From an uncultured Oscillospiraceae bacterium (GTDB taxonomy: Bacteria > Bacillota > Clostridia > Oscillospirales > Oscillospiraceae): 42,562 nucleotides of DNA. The stretch is from contig CAJULM010000021.1 of the NCBI GenBank assembly GCA_910587285.1, positions 1-42,562 of the forward strand, given 5' to 3'. This document shows, piece after piece, positions 22,255 to 29,475 of the stretch. The first letter of the stretch is position 1; each line of letters begins with the position of its first letter. The notes under the pieces were generated by a model. That model saw only the letters and a list, made by a program, of their open reading frames with translations. It was not told where the DNA came from and ran no database searches. A program made the position numbers and the translations under genes.

Positions 22255-23469
22255 TTATTGGGTGACGTACCCGCCGTTCTCCACCTTGACCACCACGGGG
22301 GCCTTGGAGATCTCGCCGGTTGTGAGCCACTTCATGCCGGTGCCGGTCAGGCCGTCCACGGAGAAGTCGCCGCCGGTGAACAGGGCGATCAGAGCGTCGC
22401 ACAGCTGGGCGTGGTCCATGTCGGCAATGCCGTCGATCTGGCAGCAGGCCTCATAGATGGCGTACATACAGTCGTAGCCGTCGGCGGCGAACTGGTTGGG
22501 CAGGATGCCGTGGGCCGCCTGATAGGTCTCCACAAAGGTCTTGGTGCGCTCGTCGGTGCCGGAGGCGTTGAAGGGGGTCATGAGCAGCAGGCCCTCGGCC
22601 AGAGACTTGTCAAAGCCGTCCATGTCCAGCATACCGTCCATGCCGTCGCCGCCAAAGAAGATGGGGGCGTAATTCATCTGCTTGGCCTGGGCCAGAATCA
22701 GGGAGGCGGGGGTGTAGTAGATGGGCAGGAACACCAGGTCCGCGCCGGCGTCCTTGCAGGCGTTGAGCTGGACGGTGTAATCGGTGGTGGTGTCCTCGGG
22801 ATAGGTGGAGGTGGCCACCACGTCCAGGCCAATCTCCTTGGCATGGGCGATGAAAGCGTCGGCAATGCCGGTGGAATAGGCGTCGCCGTTGTTGTAGATG
22901 ACGCCGATCTTGGTGCCCAGGCCGCTGCTCTTCAGGTACTCAGCGGCGGCGCTGCCCTGGCCTGGGTCGGTAAAGCACATCTGGAAGGTGTTGTCCTTGT
23001 TGGCGGTGACATCGGGGGAAGATGCGGAGGGGGTGAGCTGGAAGTAACGGTCGCTGTAGGTCTCGGCGGCCACGGCCACGCAGGGGGTGGTGGTGGTGCA
23101 GCCGTAGATCACCAGGGGCGCGTCCTTGGCCCAGTCCTTCAGGGAGTTGTAGGCCGCCACGGCGGTGTCCGCCGCGCCGGTGTCGTCCTCGTACTTGAAA
23201 TCAAACTTGATCGGGCCGCCCAGCGCGTTGATCTCCTCCACGGCGATTTCCGCGCCCCACTGGGTCGCGGTCCCGTACTGGGCGTTGTTGCCGGTGGTGG
23301 GGCCGATGCCGCCCACCTTGATCGTGACCACGCCGCCGTTCTGGTTCTCCTGGCCCGCGGGCTGAGAGGCAGAGGGCTGGCTGGACTCATCCTTGGCGGA
23401 GCATCCGGCCAGCAAACTCATACACATGGCGCCCGCCATGAGCAGGGCCGCAAGATTCTTCTTTTTCAT
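22255..23469 (-). CDS. livK: Branched-chain amino-acid binding lipoprotein LivK/LivJ
   Basis: A 404-residue protein from ATG 23469 with GGAGGACATAGG upstream. A signal peptide (NLAALLMAGAMCMSLLAGC) ends in a lipobox with the lipidated Cys near residue 22. A Ser/Gln-rich linker follows, then a two-lobed type 1 periplasmic-binding fold. Family features are IKVGGIGPTTGNNAQYG, AVEEINALGG, VIYGCTTTTPCVA, GTKIGVIYNNGDAYSTG and YDCMYAIYEA. It captures branched-chain or related amino acids outside the membrane and delivers them to LivHM. First gene of its operon, driven by a consensus promoter at 23550-23578. Confidence 0.95.
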   Translation of the reverse strand: MKKKNLAALLMAGAMCMSLLAGCSAKDESSQPSASQPAGQENQNGGVVTIKVGGIGPTTGNNAQYGTATQWGAEIAVEEINALGGPIKFDFKYEDDTGAADTAVAAYNSLKDWAKDAPLVIYGCTTTTPCVAVAAETYSDRYFQLTPSASSPDVTANKDNTFQMCFTDPGQGSAAAEYLKSSGLGTKIGVIYNNGDAYSTGIADAFIAHAKEIGLDVVATSTYPEDTTTDYTVQLNACKDAGADLVFLPIYYTPASLILAQAKQMNYAPIFFGGDGMDGMLDMDGFDKSLAEGLLLMTPFNASGTDERTKTFVETYQAAHGILPNQFAADGYDCMYAIYEACCQIDGIADMDHAQLCDALIALFTGGDFSVDGLTGTGMKWLTTGEISKAPVVVKVENGGYVTQ

Positions 23470-23549
23470 CCTATGTCCTCCTAATTCTTGTCGCTGACGA
23501 TCCATTTTGCATCACAGGGAGCACAACCGCGCCCCCCAGATTGTTGACA

Positions 23550-23578
23550 ATTATATACTTGTCTCCCACCATTGTCAA
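23550..23578 (-). promoter_or_regulatory. Consensus promoter of livKHMGF with flanking inverted repeat
   Basis: On the minus strand: TTGACA (23573-23578), a 17-base spacer and TATAAT (23550-23555), a perfect sigma-A promoter. A perfect inverted repeat, GTTGACAAT (23543-23551) and ATTGTCAAC (23571-23579), brackets it and covers both core elements, so it may be an operator for a nutrient regulator. Confidence 0.8.
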
Positions 23579-23645
23579 CCACAAAATTCACCAATGCAAT
23601 CAGAAGGAGCCCTGCCATTGTGTGCTATTTGACGGACATTCGTCC

Positions 23646-24377
23646 TCAAACCACCAGCCCGCCGTTGGGGGCAAGCACCTGCCCGGTGAGAAAGGCCGCC
23701 TCGTCTGAGGCCAAAAACGCGATGGCGGCGGCGGCCTCCGCCGCCGTACCGATGCGGCCCAAAGGGGTCTCGTCCGCCAGAGCGGCCAGGTCCTCCGGGG
23801 TAAGCTGGGCGTTCATTTCCGTGTCAATCACCCCAGGAGCCACGCAGTTTACCCGAATATGGGAGGGACCAAGCTCCTTGGCCAGCGCCTTCGTGTAGGC
23901 GATCACCGCTCCCTTCGTGGCCGAATAGGCCGCTTCGCAGGAGGCCCCTACCTGCCCCCACATAGAGGACACCGTGACAATGGAGCCCGTCTTCCGCCCC
24001 AGCATATGCGGTAGAACGGCCTGGCAGCAGTGATGCACCCCGTCCACGTTCACAGCGAACAAACGCCGCCATTCGTCCTCGTCAATTTGACTGACAAGAC
24101 CCACGTGGGATATCCCCGCAGCACAAACCAAAATGTCAAGTTGACAAAATTTTTCTAACACATTGTCAACCATTCGCTCCACCTGGACCCGGTCGGCCAC
24201 ATCCGCCGGCACAGCTATGGCAGGCACGCCCAAAAACCGTATTTCTTCTGCCAGGCTCTGGGCCTGGGCCTCACTCCGGCAATAGCCCACCGCCACCCCC
24301 CAGCCCCGCTGGGCGAACAGACGGGCGGCAGCGGCCCCAATCCCCCGGGAACCGCCGGTAATCAGCGCGTATTTCAC
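23646..24377 (-). CDS. SDR-family oxidoreductase, FabG-like
   Basis: A 243-residue protein; GTG 24377 is preferred because GGGGGAA lies five bases before it and the Rossmann strand KYALITGG follows at once. The glycine motif TGGSRGIG is near residues 6-13, the NAG-type position reads CAAGIS, and the catalytic set is S in VTVSSMWG plus Y and K in YSATKGA. The C-terminus GQVLAPNGGLVV is complete. It reduces or oxidises a carbonyl/alcohol with NAD(P)H; FabG-like ketoacyl reductase is the closest guess. Its 5' end is overlapped by the tail of the recombinase frame, so it lies at the junction of a mobile element. Its native promoter may have been replaced. Confidence 0.88.
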   Translation of the reverse strand: MKYALITGGSRGIGAAAARLFAQRGWGVAVGYCRSEAQAQSLAEEIRFLGVPAIAVPADVADRVQVERMVDNVLEKFCQLDILVCAAGISHVGLVSQIDEDEWRRLFAVNVDGVHHCCQAVLPHMLGRKTGSIVTVSSMWGQVGASCEAAYSATKGAVIAYTKALAKELGPSHIRVNCVAPGVIDTEMNAQLTPEDLAALADETPLGRIGTAAEAAAAIAFLASDEAAFLTGQVLAPNGGLVV

Positions 24378-26010
24378 GAAAATTCCCCCTATCCTCATCC
24401 CTGCTCTGGCGCTTGCACTCTCCGCCAGAGCGGCCCTTCTCCCCTGATAGCCACGGCGGGAGAAGGGCACTCCGAGTACTATTAGAAAAAATATCGGAGC
24501 AAGCGGTATCATGCTTGCTCCGATGGTGGTGACCCATGCCGCTCAGCGCATGAACACCTTTCGCGGCGGCATCCACCTCCGCCAGCGTGATCGTGCGGTT
24601 GTCCCCAGAGTAATTGAAGGTAATTGTCACCTTATCGTCATATACAAATACCGCATTTATGAAAATGTCAATGATCCGCCGCTGGCTGTTTGGTTCATCA
24701 AAATCTAACTGACGAAATTGCAGCAGGAAAAACTTGATGTGCTCCTGTGTAAGCCGCAAGCCACTTATCAGCTCCGCATCGGCCAGGGCTGCTTCCAGCT
24801 CTCCCTTCTGAGCCTCCAGTTCCTCCATACGGGTTCTTGTGGCATCGTTGAAGATCCCGGCCTCCATGGCTCGGATCAAATTGGCCGTTGCCGTGTTCAC
24901 CCGCTCCAACTCAGCGTGGAGGGAATCCGTGTAAGAAGTATCCGTATTCTGTTCTACATAATAATCATAAGTCTTTTGCGCGATAAAGTCAATCATTTCA
25001 TCACTCATTACAACGGCTTTCGCTTTTGCCAGCACCAGCTCCTCAATCCAGCTTTTACGAACCGCACGCTTCTTGCAGGTGCGGTGATTTTTCTTGCCCA
25101 GGCAGTTGTAATAGTGATACCGGGTGCCACTTTTCCCCGTCCCGCTCTCGCCGATCATCGTCTGTCCGCACAGCCCGCAGAACAGCTTGCCCGTGAGCAG
25201 GTATTCCGCTTTCGTCCACTTCTTAGCGGGCGCTTTCCGGTTTTGTACCAGCATCCGCTGCACTTTATCAAAGGTTTCCGCGTCAATCAGCGCAGGAATA
25301 TATGCGTCGGGGTACTCTTTTCCATTATAATGGTACACACCCATGTACTTTTTGTTTTTCAAAACGGCCCGGATGCTGTTCACCGTCACCGGCTTTCCTT
25401 TACGGGTCCGCAGTCCCTCCGCGTTGAGAACGTCGATAATCTCCTTTTGTGTACTCCCCGACGCATACATTTCAAAAATACGCTTGACCAGGGGCGCTGT
25501 CTCCGGGTCCGGCTCCAAGTGCTTGTCCGCCCCGGTGCGATACCCCAGCGGGATGGTGCCGCCCACGCTCTGCCCCTTGCTGGCGGCAATGTCCATGCCG
25601 CGCTTTACGTTGGTGGCAAGCTGAACGGAGTAATACTCCGCCATCCCCTCCAAAACCGCTTCCAGGATGATCCCTTCCGGCGTGTCCGGGATGCTCTCGG
25701 CGGTATAGAGCACCTTCACCCCATTCTTTTTACAGCGGTACTTGTTAAACGCTATTTCTTCCCGGTTGCGGCCAAAGCGGTCAATTTTCCAAATGATGAC
25801 CGCCTCAAACTGCTTCTTCGCCGTGTCCTTCAGCATCTGCTGGAACTGCTCCCGGTCGTCATTCCGGCCTGTCTGCGCCCGGTCACAGTATTCATGGATG
25901 ATGGTGTAGCCATGCTCTCCGGCGTATTTGTAGGCCGCCGCCAGCTGGCCCTCAATGGACTGTTCCCCCTGCTTGTGGCTGGAATAGCGGGCGTAGACAA
26001 CTGCGTTCAC
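24271..26010 (-). CDS. Large serine recombinase
   Basis: A frame of 579 residues from GTG 26010, with GAGGTGA upstream and a four-base overlap with the XRE gene. The N-terminal resolvase domain has the nucleophile in YARYSSHKQGEQSIEGQ (Ser near residue 10) and the arginine motif IIWKIDRFGRNREEIA. The recombinase domain has GGTIPLGYRTGADKHLEPD. A zinc ribbon follows (FCGLCGQTM...YYNCLGKKNHRTC near residues 275-315), then a coiled coil and the last family segment VYDDKVTITFNYSGDNRTITL. After about residue 490 the frame reads through its terminator hairpin and ends inside the SDR gene. The normal stop seems lost or displaced, and the last 90 or so residues look like translated non-coding DNA. 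The catalytic part is intact. Confidence 0.93.
   Translation of the reverse strand: MNAVVYARYSSHKQGEQSIEGQLAAAYKYAGEHGYTIIHEYCDRAQTGRNDDREQFQQMLKDTAKKQFEAVIIWKIDRFGRNREEIAFNKYRCKKNGVKVLYTAESIPDTPEGIILEAVLEGMAEYYSVQLATNVKRGMDIAASKGQSVGGTIPLGYRTGADKHLEPDPETAPLVKRIFEMYASGSTQKEIIDVLNAEGLRTRKGKPVTVNSIRAVLKNKKYMGVYHYNGKEYPDAYIPALIDAETFDKVQRMLVQNRKAPAKKWTKAEYLLTGKLFCGLCGQTMIGESGTGKSGTRYHYYNCLGKKNHRTCKKRAVRKSWIEELVLAKAKAVVMSDEMIDFIAQKTYDYYVEQNTDTSYTDSLHAELERVNTATANLIRAMEAGIFNDATRTRMEELEAQKGELEAALADAELISGLRLTQEHIKFFLLQFRQLDFDEPNSQRRIIDIFINAVFVYDDKVTITFNYSGDNRTITLAEVDAAAKGVHALSGMGHHHRSKHDTACSDIFSNSTRSALLPPWLSGEKGRSGGECKRQSRDEDRGNFREIRADYRRFPGDWGRCRPSVRPAGLGGGGGLLPE
24403..24468. repeat. Two consecutive hairpins upstream of the SDR gene
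   Basis: GCTCTGGCG (24403-24411) pairs with CGCCAGAGC (24423-24431), and GCCCTTCTCCC (24433-24443) pairs with GGGAGAAGGGC (24458-24468). Both are perfect and separated by one base. They occupy the space between the SDR start and the recombinase terminator and could be the end of the element or an SDR leader structure. Confidence 0.65.
24486..24524 (-). terminator. Terminator at the recombinase end
   Basis: On the minus strand a perfect 12-bp stem (24513-24524 with 24493-24504) and 8-base loop are followed by ATTTTTTCTA. It lies inside the open reading frame of the recombinase, whose frame has no stop codon before it. Confidence 0.8.
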
Positions 26011-26630
26011 TTCTGTTTCACCTCTTTTATCGGCTCCAGGTCAAGGGCCAGCCGGGCCGTATTCCTGTCCTTCAGGCTGGCCTGGTCATAGGCCCGCGCC
26101 ACCTCCCGGGCCTCCACAGAGATGTCCCGCGGCGTGTACATCTGGTCACCCGTCCACACCTCCAGCGGCACGCCCAGCGTATCAGAGAGTTTCAGCGCAA
26201 GGGGCAGCGGGGCGTCCTTCAGCTGCCGGATGATGATGACGCGGACCTGCCAGTCTGTCAGGCCGGTGACCCGGACGATCCCCGGGATATCCAGCCCCAT
26301 CTCCCATGTGACATCAATAAAAATTTTATAGAAGGGCGGGTGGTCCCCTTTGCACAGCGAATTAAATGTCGCTTCCTCCGCGGAATCCCCCATCAGATAG
26401 TCGGCAGAAACATTCAGCCGGCTGGCATATAACTGGACCTGGGTGATTTTCGGAATGCGCTGGCCTGTTTCGTAACGGCTCAATACCTGCTTGGACGTTC
26501 CCAGCAGGTTCGCAAACTCATCTTGGGACATTCCCTTCTCCTTGCGGATCGTGCGAAGGCGCTCTCCAAAGGAAACATATTCAATGTCTATCTTGGGCGG
26601 TTCCGGGTATTCCTTTTTAAAAAATTCCAT
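26007..26630 (-). CDS. XRE-family transcriptional regulator of the element
   Basis: A 207-residue protein from ATG 26630, preceded by AAAAGGAGG. The HTH domain (about residues 22-78) reads FGERLRTIRKEKGMSQDEFA and GTSKQVLSRYETGQRIPKI, a textbook XRE domain, followed by RLNVSADYLMGD. The C-terminal half carries a second possible helix-turn-helix-like stretch, MGLDIPGIVRVTGLTDWQV, and is not of a known enzymatic type. It is co-translated with the recombinase through a GTGA overlap. It probably controls excision and its own promoter through the TGTCAA-type sites upstream. Confidence 0.9.
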   Translation of the reverse strand: MEFFKKEYPEPPKIDIEYVSFGERLRTIRKEKGMSQDEFANLLGTSKQVLSRYETGQRIPKITQVQLYASRLNVSADYLMGDSAEEATFNSLCKGDHPPFYKIFIDVTWEMGLDIPGIVRVTGLTDWQVRVIIIRQLKDAPLPLALKLSDTLGVPLEVWTGDQMYTPRDISVEAREVARAYDQASLKDRNTARLALDLEPIKEVKQK

Positions 26631-26667
26631 TATCCCAGCCTCCTTTTGACTCCTATATGGTAATTAC

Positions 26668-26696
26668 AGCATATCATGTCAACCGTTAGATGTCAA
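26668..26696 (-). promoter_or_regulatory. Promoter of the XRE-recombinase operon
   Basis: On the minus strand TTGACA (26691-26696), a 17-base spacer and TATGCT (26668-26673). A second TTGACA lies inside the spacer (26678-26683), in the same orientation and 13 bases away. Confidence 0.65.
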
Positions 26697-26770
26697 TATA
26701 GAATATTCTACAATTATATAACCAATTAGTTGACAGCCAGAATAAACAGCAGTATACTATACCCAGAAAC

Positions 26771-26815
26771 TGTCAATCAGGCCGCCGCACCGCACTTGCC
26801 AGCATCTGATTGACA
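26771..26815. promoter_or_regulatory. Inverted repeat in the divergent control region
   Basis: TGTCAATCAG (26771-26780) and CTGATTGACA (26806-26815) are perfect reverse complements, 25 bases apart. The TGTCAA core recurs at 26678 and 26691, and TTGACA at 26749. The site sits just upstream of the rightward genes, so it may be an operator for the XRE protein on that promoter. Confidence 0.55.
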
Positions 26816-26822
26816 ATAGGAG

Positions 26823-27008
26823 GTGATATCCGCTGCCCACGCCGTTCGGATCATTCCGAAAACTATCCCGCGCGTAGACCAAAAAATACTGTGCGCTGCT
26901 TTTTTAGAGGCTGTCCTGCGTTTTTATGAAGACCCGGCAAACGAAGCGGCCTTTGACCAGTGGCGCACGGGGAAAGGAGGCATTGTCTATGGACCAAAAA
27001 ACGGCTGA
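26823..27008 (+). CDS. Small hypothetical protein of the element
   Basis: An open frame of 61 residues; the start is uncertain. GTG 26823 overlaps the AGGAGG ribosome site itself, and no ATG/GTG/TTG stands at proper spacing further on. The protein includes KTIPRVDQKILCAAFLEAV and RFYEDPANEAAFDQWRTGK, an acidic helical pattern that looks like real coding sequence. The 3' end overlaps the next gene by 20 bases. I have seen similar short proteins next to excisionase genes in Firmicutes elements, but cannot give a family name or function. Confidence 0.55.
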   Translation: MISAAHAVRIIPKTIPRVDQKILCAAFLEAVLRFYEDPANEAAFDQWRTGKGGIVYGPKNG

Positions 27009-27219
27009 GAAACTGCGGCAAACATACCCAAACCATATTCCACTGCAGGTCGCGTCGGAGCTGCTTGGAGTCTCCCCCCGTCAACTTTCCAGGTTAGTGG
27101 CAGAAGGCAGGGAGCCCTACAGTCTGATCGGCGGCAATATCGGGATCAGGCAGCGGTATGTCCGTATCTACACGGAACGGCTCATCGCCTACCTGAGCGG
27201 ATATCCGCTTGAGGGCTAA
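26989..27219 (+). CDS. Excisionase-like HTH protein
   Basis: A 76-residue protein from ATG 26989 with GGAAAGGAGG upstream. HIPLQVASELLGVSPRQLSRLVAEG is a winged-helix/MerR-like DNA-binding core, here residues about 15-39. It is followed by a wing-like SLIGGNIGIRQRYVRIY stretch and a short helix. Size and architecture fit Xis or recombination-directionality factors and HTH_17 proteins. Its location beside a large serine recombinase fits a directionality factor, though such factors are diverse. Its role is inferred from position. Confidence 0.7.
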   Translation: MDQKTAEKLRQTYPNHIPLQVASELLGVSPRQLSRLVAEGREPYSLIGGNIGIRQRYVRIYTERLIAYLSGYPLEG

Positions 27220-27245
27220 GCCGAGCCTATTCATTGGTAAAGGGG

Positions 27246-27305
27246 GTGGTGGTCTTGCGGGAGCACAGATCTCTACCGTATTGCGCGGCAGACCGGCAGT
27301 TTTGA
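27246..27305 (+). CDS. Possible 19-residue leader ORF
   Basis: A short frame from GTG 27246 with AAAGGGGG just before it, coding for VVVLREHRSLPYCAADRQF. Its stop codon lies in the loop of the terminator hairpin at 27285-27323, so ribosome movement could open the left arm. The ribosome site is close to the start, so this is tentative. Confidence 0.3.
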   Translation: MVVLREHRSLPYCAADRQF

Positions 27306-27330
27306 AGAAAGCCGGTCTGCCGCTGTTTTT
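27285..27330 (+). terminator. Terminator or attenuator before the winged-helix gene
   Basis: GCGGCAGACCGGC (27285-27297) pairs perfectly with GCCGGTCTGCCGC (27311-27323), followed by TGTTTTT. It stands 16 bases before the next start codon, so it may attenuate expression of the two downstream genes instead of only ending the Xis transcript. Confidence 0.8.
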
Positions 27331-27345
27331 GTGAGGAGGATATCA

Positions 27346-28431
27346 ATGAAATTACATGGAAACCAGTTGAAGTTGATCCGGCACCTGGCCCGATTCAACC
27401 TCCTGGACTATCCCAGTTGTTTGGAACTGTTGGAAACAGAGAACACAACGAACCATGTGGCATTGTCGTATGCGTTCCGTCCACTGACGAAAAACAGATA
27501 CCTGTCCAAGCGTAAAGACGGCAGCGTAATGATTCTGGCAAAAGGACGGGCGCTGTTCCCCAATATCAGGCCACTGATTTCTTCCGGCGGGGGCGCATCT
27601 GAAACAAAACGGATCATGGATGTTTCCCGAATGGCGGCGCTGATGGACCGAATCGGAATACCTGCCGCCGCAAAGCCTTCGAATTCTGGAAAGGCCTGTT
27701 TTATTCCATCAGCCTGTTGGCGGAATATTGCCTCGGGCATTTTATCCACCACCCGGTTTGTTGGAATGCTGGCAGATGGCACGCAGCGGCTGGCCGTCTA
27801 CGACATTGGGGACGGCCAGATGGACTGGCAAGTACGGGCGGAGGGCTCGCTCTTTTACACAAAATATGGCCGCTATGAAACCAAAGCCACCGGGATGGTT
27901 TTAGTCTGTGATGCAGATAAACGGAATGAGATTGCGAAAAACATCATTCGTCAGACGATGTGGAACCGCCGGCAGCTCCTGTCCAACATCTGCATGGAAC
28001 GAAACCGTCCCACCCGCTGGTCCCGCTCGCCCATCAAGCTGCGGGCACAGTACGAACACGTCTATCTGACCACGCGAGACCAACTTGGGACAGATTTGAA
28101 TCTTATCCTATCAGTAGAAAATCAGATGGATCTTCAACGCAAGGGCAACTATAAATTATCTGACCCGGCACAGGGCGACTATGAGCAGTGGCCTTATCGC
28201 TTTTTTGCCAATCCCGCTACTGACCTGCTGAAATTCGTCTATTTTTTCTCAGCGGCAAAAAGTTTGTCACAGTCTCTGTCCACTGAACTTCCTGCGCCGC
28301 CGGAAGTTCGCTATGCGCTGTGTTTTCGCCCGCAGGACAAGGCTATCCTGCGGATGTATCCAGACGTCTTGGAGCTGGAGGGGTTAAAACTCTATGAATA
28401 TCGACCTAAAAAAGACATTAAAGGCGATTGA
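27346..28431 (+). CDS. Winged-helix protein, possible replication-relaxation-like factor
   Basis: A 361-residue protein from ATG 27346 after GAGGAGG. The first 80 residues (LKLIRHLARFNLLDYPSCLELL and YAFRPLTKNRYLSKRKDGSVMILAKGRALF) read as a winged-helix domain like those of replication-relaxation family proteins of plasmids and elements. The middle has FVGMLADGTQRLAVYDIGDG, similar to a nuclease-like beta sheet in that group, and GMVLVCDADKRNEIAK. There is no helicase or transposase motif and no membrane segment. It overlaps the next gene by 38 bases. Function unknown; control of element mobilisation or replication is a guess. Confidence 0.6.
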   Translation: MKLHGNQLKLIRHLARFNLLDYPSCLELLETENTTNHVALSYAFRPLTKNRYLSKRKDGSVMILAKGRALFPNIRPLISSGGGASETKRIMDVSRMAALMDRIGIPAAAKPSNSGKACFIPSACWRNIASGILSTTRFVGMLADGTQRLAVYDIGDGQMDWQVRAEGSLFYTKYGRYETKATGMVLVCDADKRNEIAKNIIRQTMWNRRQLLSNICMERNRPTRWSRSPIKLRAQYEHVYLTTRDQLGTDLNLILSVENQMDLQRKGNYKLSDPAQGDYEQWPYRFFANPATDLLKFVYFFSAAKSLSQSLSTELPAPPEVRYALCFRPQDKAILRMYPDVLELEGLKLYEYRPKKDIKGD

Positions 28432-28978
28432 TCAATGCCTATTGAAAAGTCCGGCTCCCGATTTGGCAGAACTGAAGCGGGCCTATCGTTACACGATTCG
28501 ACTGCAAAGCCAGCTGCTGGCTGTTGTTTACGATATAGAAATGTTTGGAGGCATACCATCCGGCAGGCGTTTTGCCTGGGAACGAAGTGCCGGTAAAAAT
28601 AGCGGCGATACTGTCACCCTGACCATTGCGGAACCACTGCCATCCATGAAAAAGCTAACTGAAGCTGTGGAGGAACACTGGAAAGCGATGGTTCATGCGG
28701 CCATCGCACAGGCGGCCCAACAAAGTCCGCTCCCATATTTTCAAAAAGCGTTTGTGGAAATTGAAATCACCACCACAAGGGGCAGCGATAATACCCGGCT
28801 GTGGGACACCTCCAATCGGGCCATCAATGTCATCATCAACAATCTCAAAGGTATTTTCTTTGAGGATGATAATATAGAGCATATGGCTTTTTCGGTGGTG
28901 GGGCGATGGGGCGCACGAGGCTCCACGATCATCCGCATTTCAAAATTTGGCGCATCAGATCAGTTTAGGGATGGCTGA
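28394..28978 (+). CDS. RusA-like Holliday-junction-resolvase-related protein
   Basis: A 194-residue protein whose ATG 28394 lies inside the 3' end of the preceding gene. The C-terminal part FVEIEITTTRGSD, LWDTSNRAINVIINNLKGIF and FEDDNIEHMAFSVVGRWG follows the pattern of RusA: substrate-binding strand, D-x-x-N, helix, then DD-N. RusA usually has a second Asp in the first motif (D-x-D-N), replaced here by Ser, so activity may be altered. The N-terminal half is helical with no known family. The coupling to the winged-helix gene suggests a shared DNA-processing role. Family call is tentative. Confidence 0.5.
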   Translation: MNIDLKKTLKAIDQCLLKSPAPDLAELKRAYRYTIRLQSQLLAVVYDIEMFGGIPSGRRFAWERSAGKNSGDTVTLTIAEPLPSMKKLTEAVEEHWKAMVHAAIAQAAQQSPLPYFQKAFVEIEITTTRGSDNTRLWDTSNRAINVIINNLKGIFFEDDNIEHMAFSVVGRWGARGSTIIRISKFGASDQFRDG

Positions 28979-29313
28979 TTTTAGGTGCAAATCGGAAAGC
29001 CATGAGATTTTAAAAATATCATAGGGAAACGGACAGCGCTGAAAAATGGCAGCCTTCAAAAGAAGCAATGTGTTTTAATATACCGTGAGCGGAGGGCAAT
29101 ACCTGCCATGGGGAACAAGAGATGCAGAGGGGTTCTGCGAGGAGTTTCTGTGTCAGCAGAAGCGACGAACAGAACCATCCGGAGGGAAGGAACGGGAGGC
29201 TGCGTCAGTATTGACGCAGCCTCCCGTTCCTTCCCGGCTCATGCAATTGAACAGCTTAAAATATTCAATCAACCTATCTTGCTGTCTCTCAAATTTAGCG
29301 CCATCTGTTCGTC
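28979..29313. other. Non-coding region between the recombinase element and the kinase/exporter cluster
   Basis: No credible gene; short plus-strand frames here run through the hairpin at 29184-29235 and lack family features. It may contain the right junction of the element. Confidence 0.6.
29184..29235. repeat. Perfect 24-bp hairpin
   Basis: Arms at 29184-29207 and 29212-29235 are exact reverse complements of 24 bases around a 4-base loop (GTAT). Neither strand has a T-run after it, so it is not a standard terminator. It lies in the convergent gap at the end of the minus-strand cluster. Confidence 0.9.
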
Positions 29314-29475
29314 TCATTTTCTCTCTTGATAATAGGAAAAGCAGACAAACGAGGCCAGCAGCGGGGGCAGAAAATAGATTGCGTCCGCCTTATCCCGGTT
29401 GAGCAGTACATATCCTGTCCCCAAAAGTGCCGCGGCAAAGAACACAATCCCCAGGATCAATGAAATCTTTTTCAT
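29314..29475 (-). CDS. Small two-segment membrane protein
   Basis: A 53-residue protein from ATG 29475, with GGAGGCGGAAT upstream; the start overlaps the stop of the kinase-like gene (ATGA). It is two hydrophobic helices, ISLILGIVFFAAALLGTGYV and AIYFLPPLLASFVCFSY, joined by a charged turn (NRDKAD). It has no signal sequence apart from the first helix. Last gene of the minus-strand cluster. Function unknown. Confidence 0.65.
   Translation of the reverse strand: MKKISLILGIVFFAAALLGTGYVLLNRDKADAIYFLPPLLASFVCFSYYQERK

Larger units (their letters stand above)
24486..28978. mobile_element. Small element with large serine recombinase and regulator genes
   Basis: A serine recombinase and XRE regulator read leftward. 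An Xis-like gene, a winged-helix protein and a RusA-like protein read rightward from the same operator-rich gap. This is a compact integration module. The left junction is probably at the recombinase 3' end against the SDR gene. The right end is not visible; it may lie between 28979 and 29313, near the 24-bp hairpin. No conjugation or capsid genes are seen, so it is either a satellite-like element or a remnant. Confidence 0.6.

Noticed and set aside
21205..23484. 759-residue plus-strand open frame across livH and livK
   Set aside because: It is antisense to two well-recognised genes. Its composition (long runs of Gly, His and Val) is that of reversed codons, and no start signal is present.
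29085..29402. Plus-strand frame of 105 residues at the end of the recombinase element
   Set aside because: It runs through the 24-bp hairpin and then antisense to the small membrane protein gene, with no ribosome site or recognisable domain.
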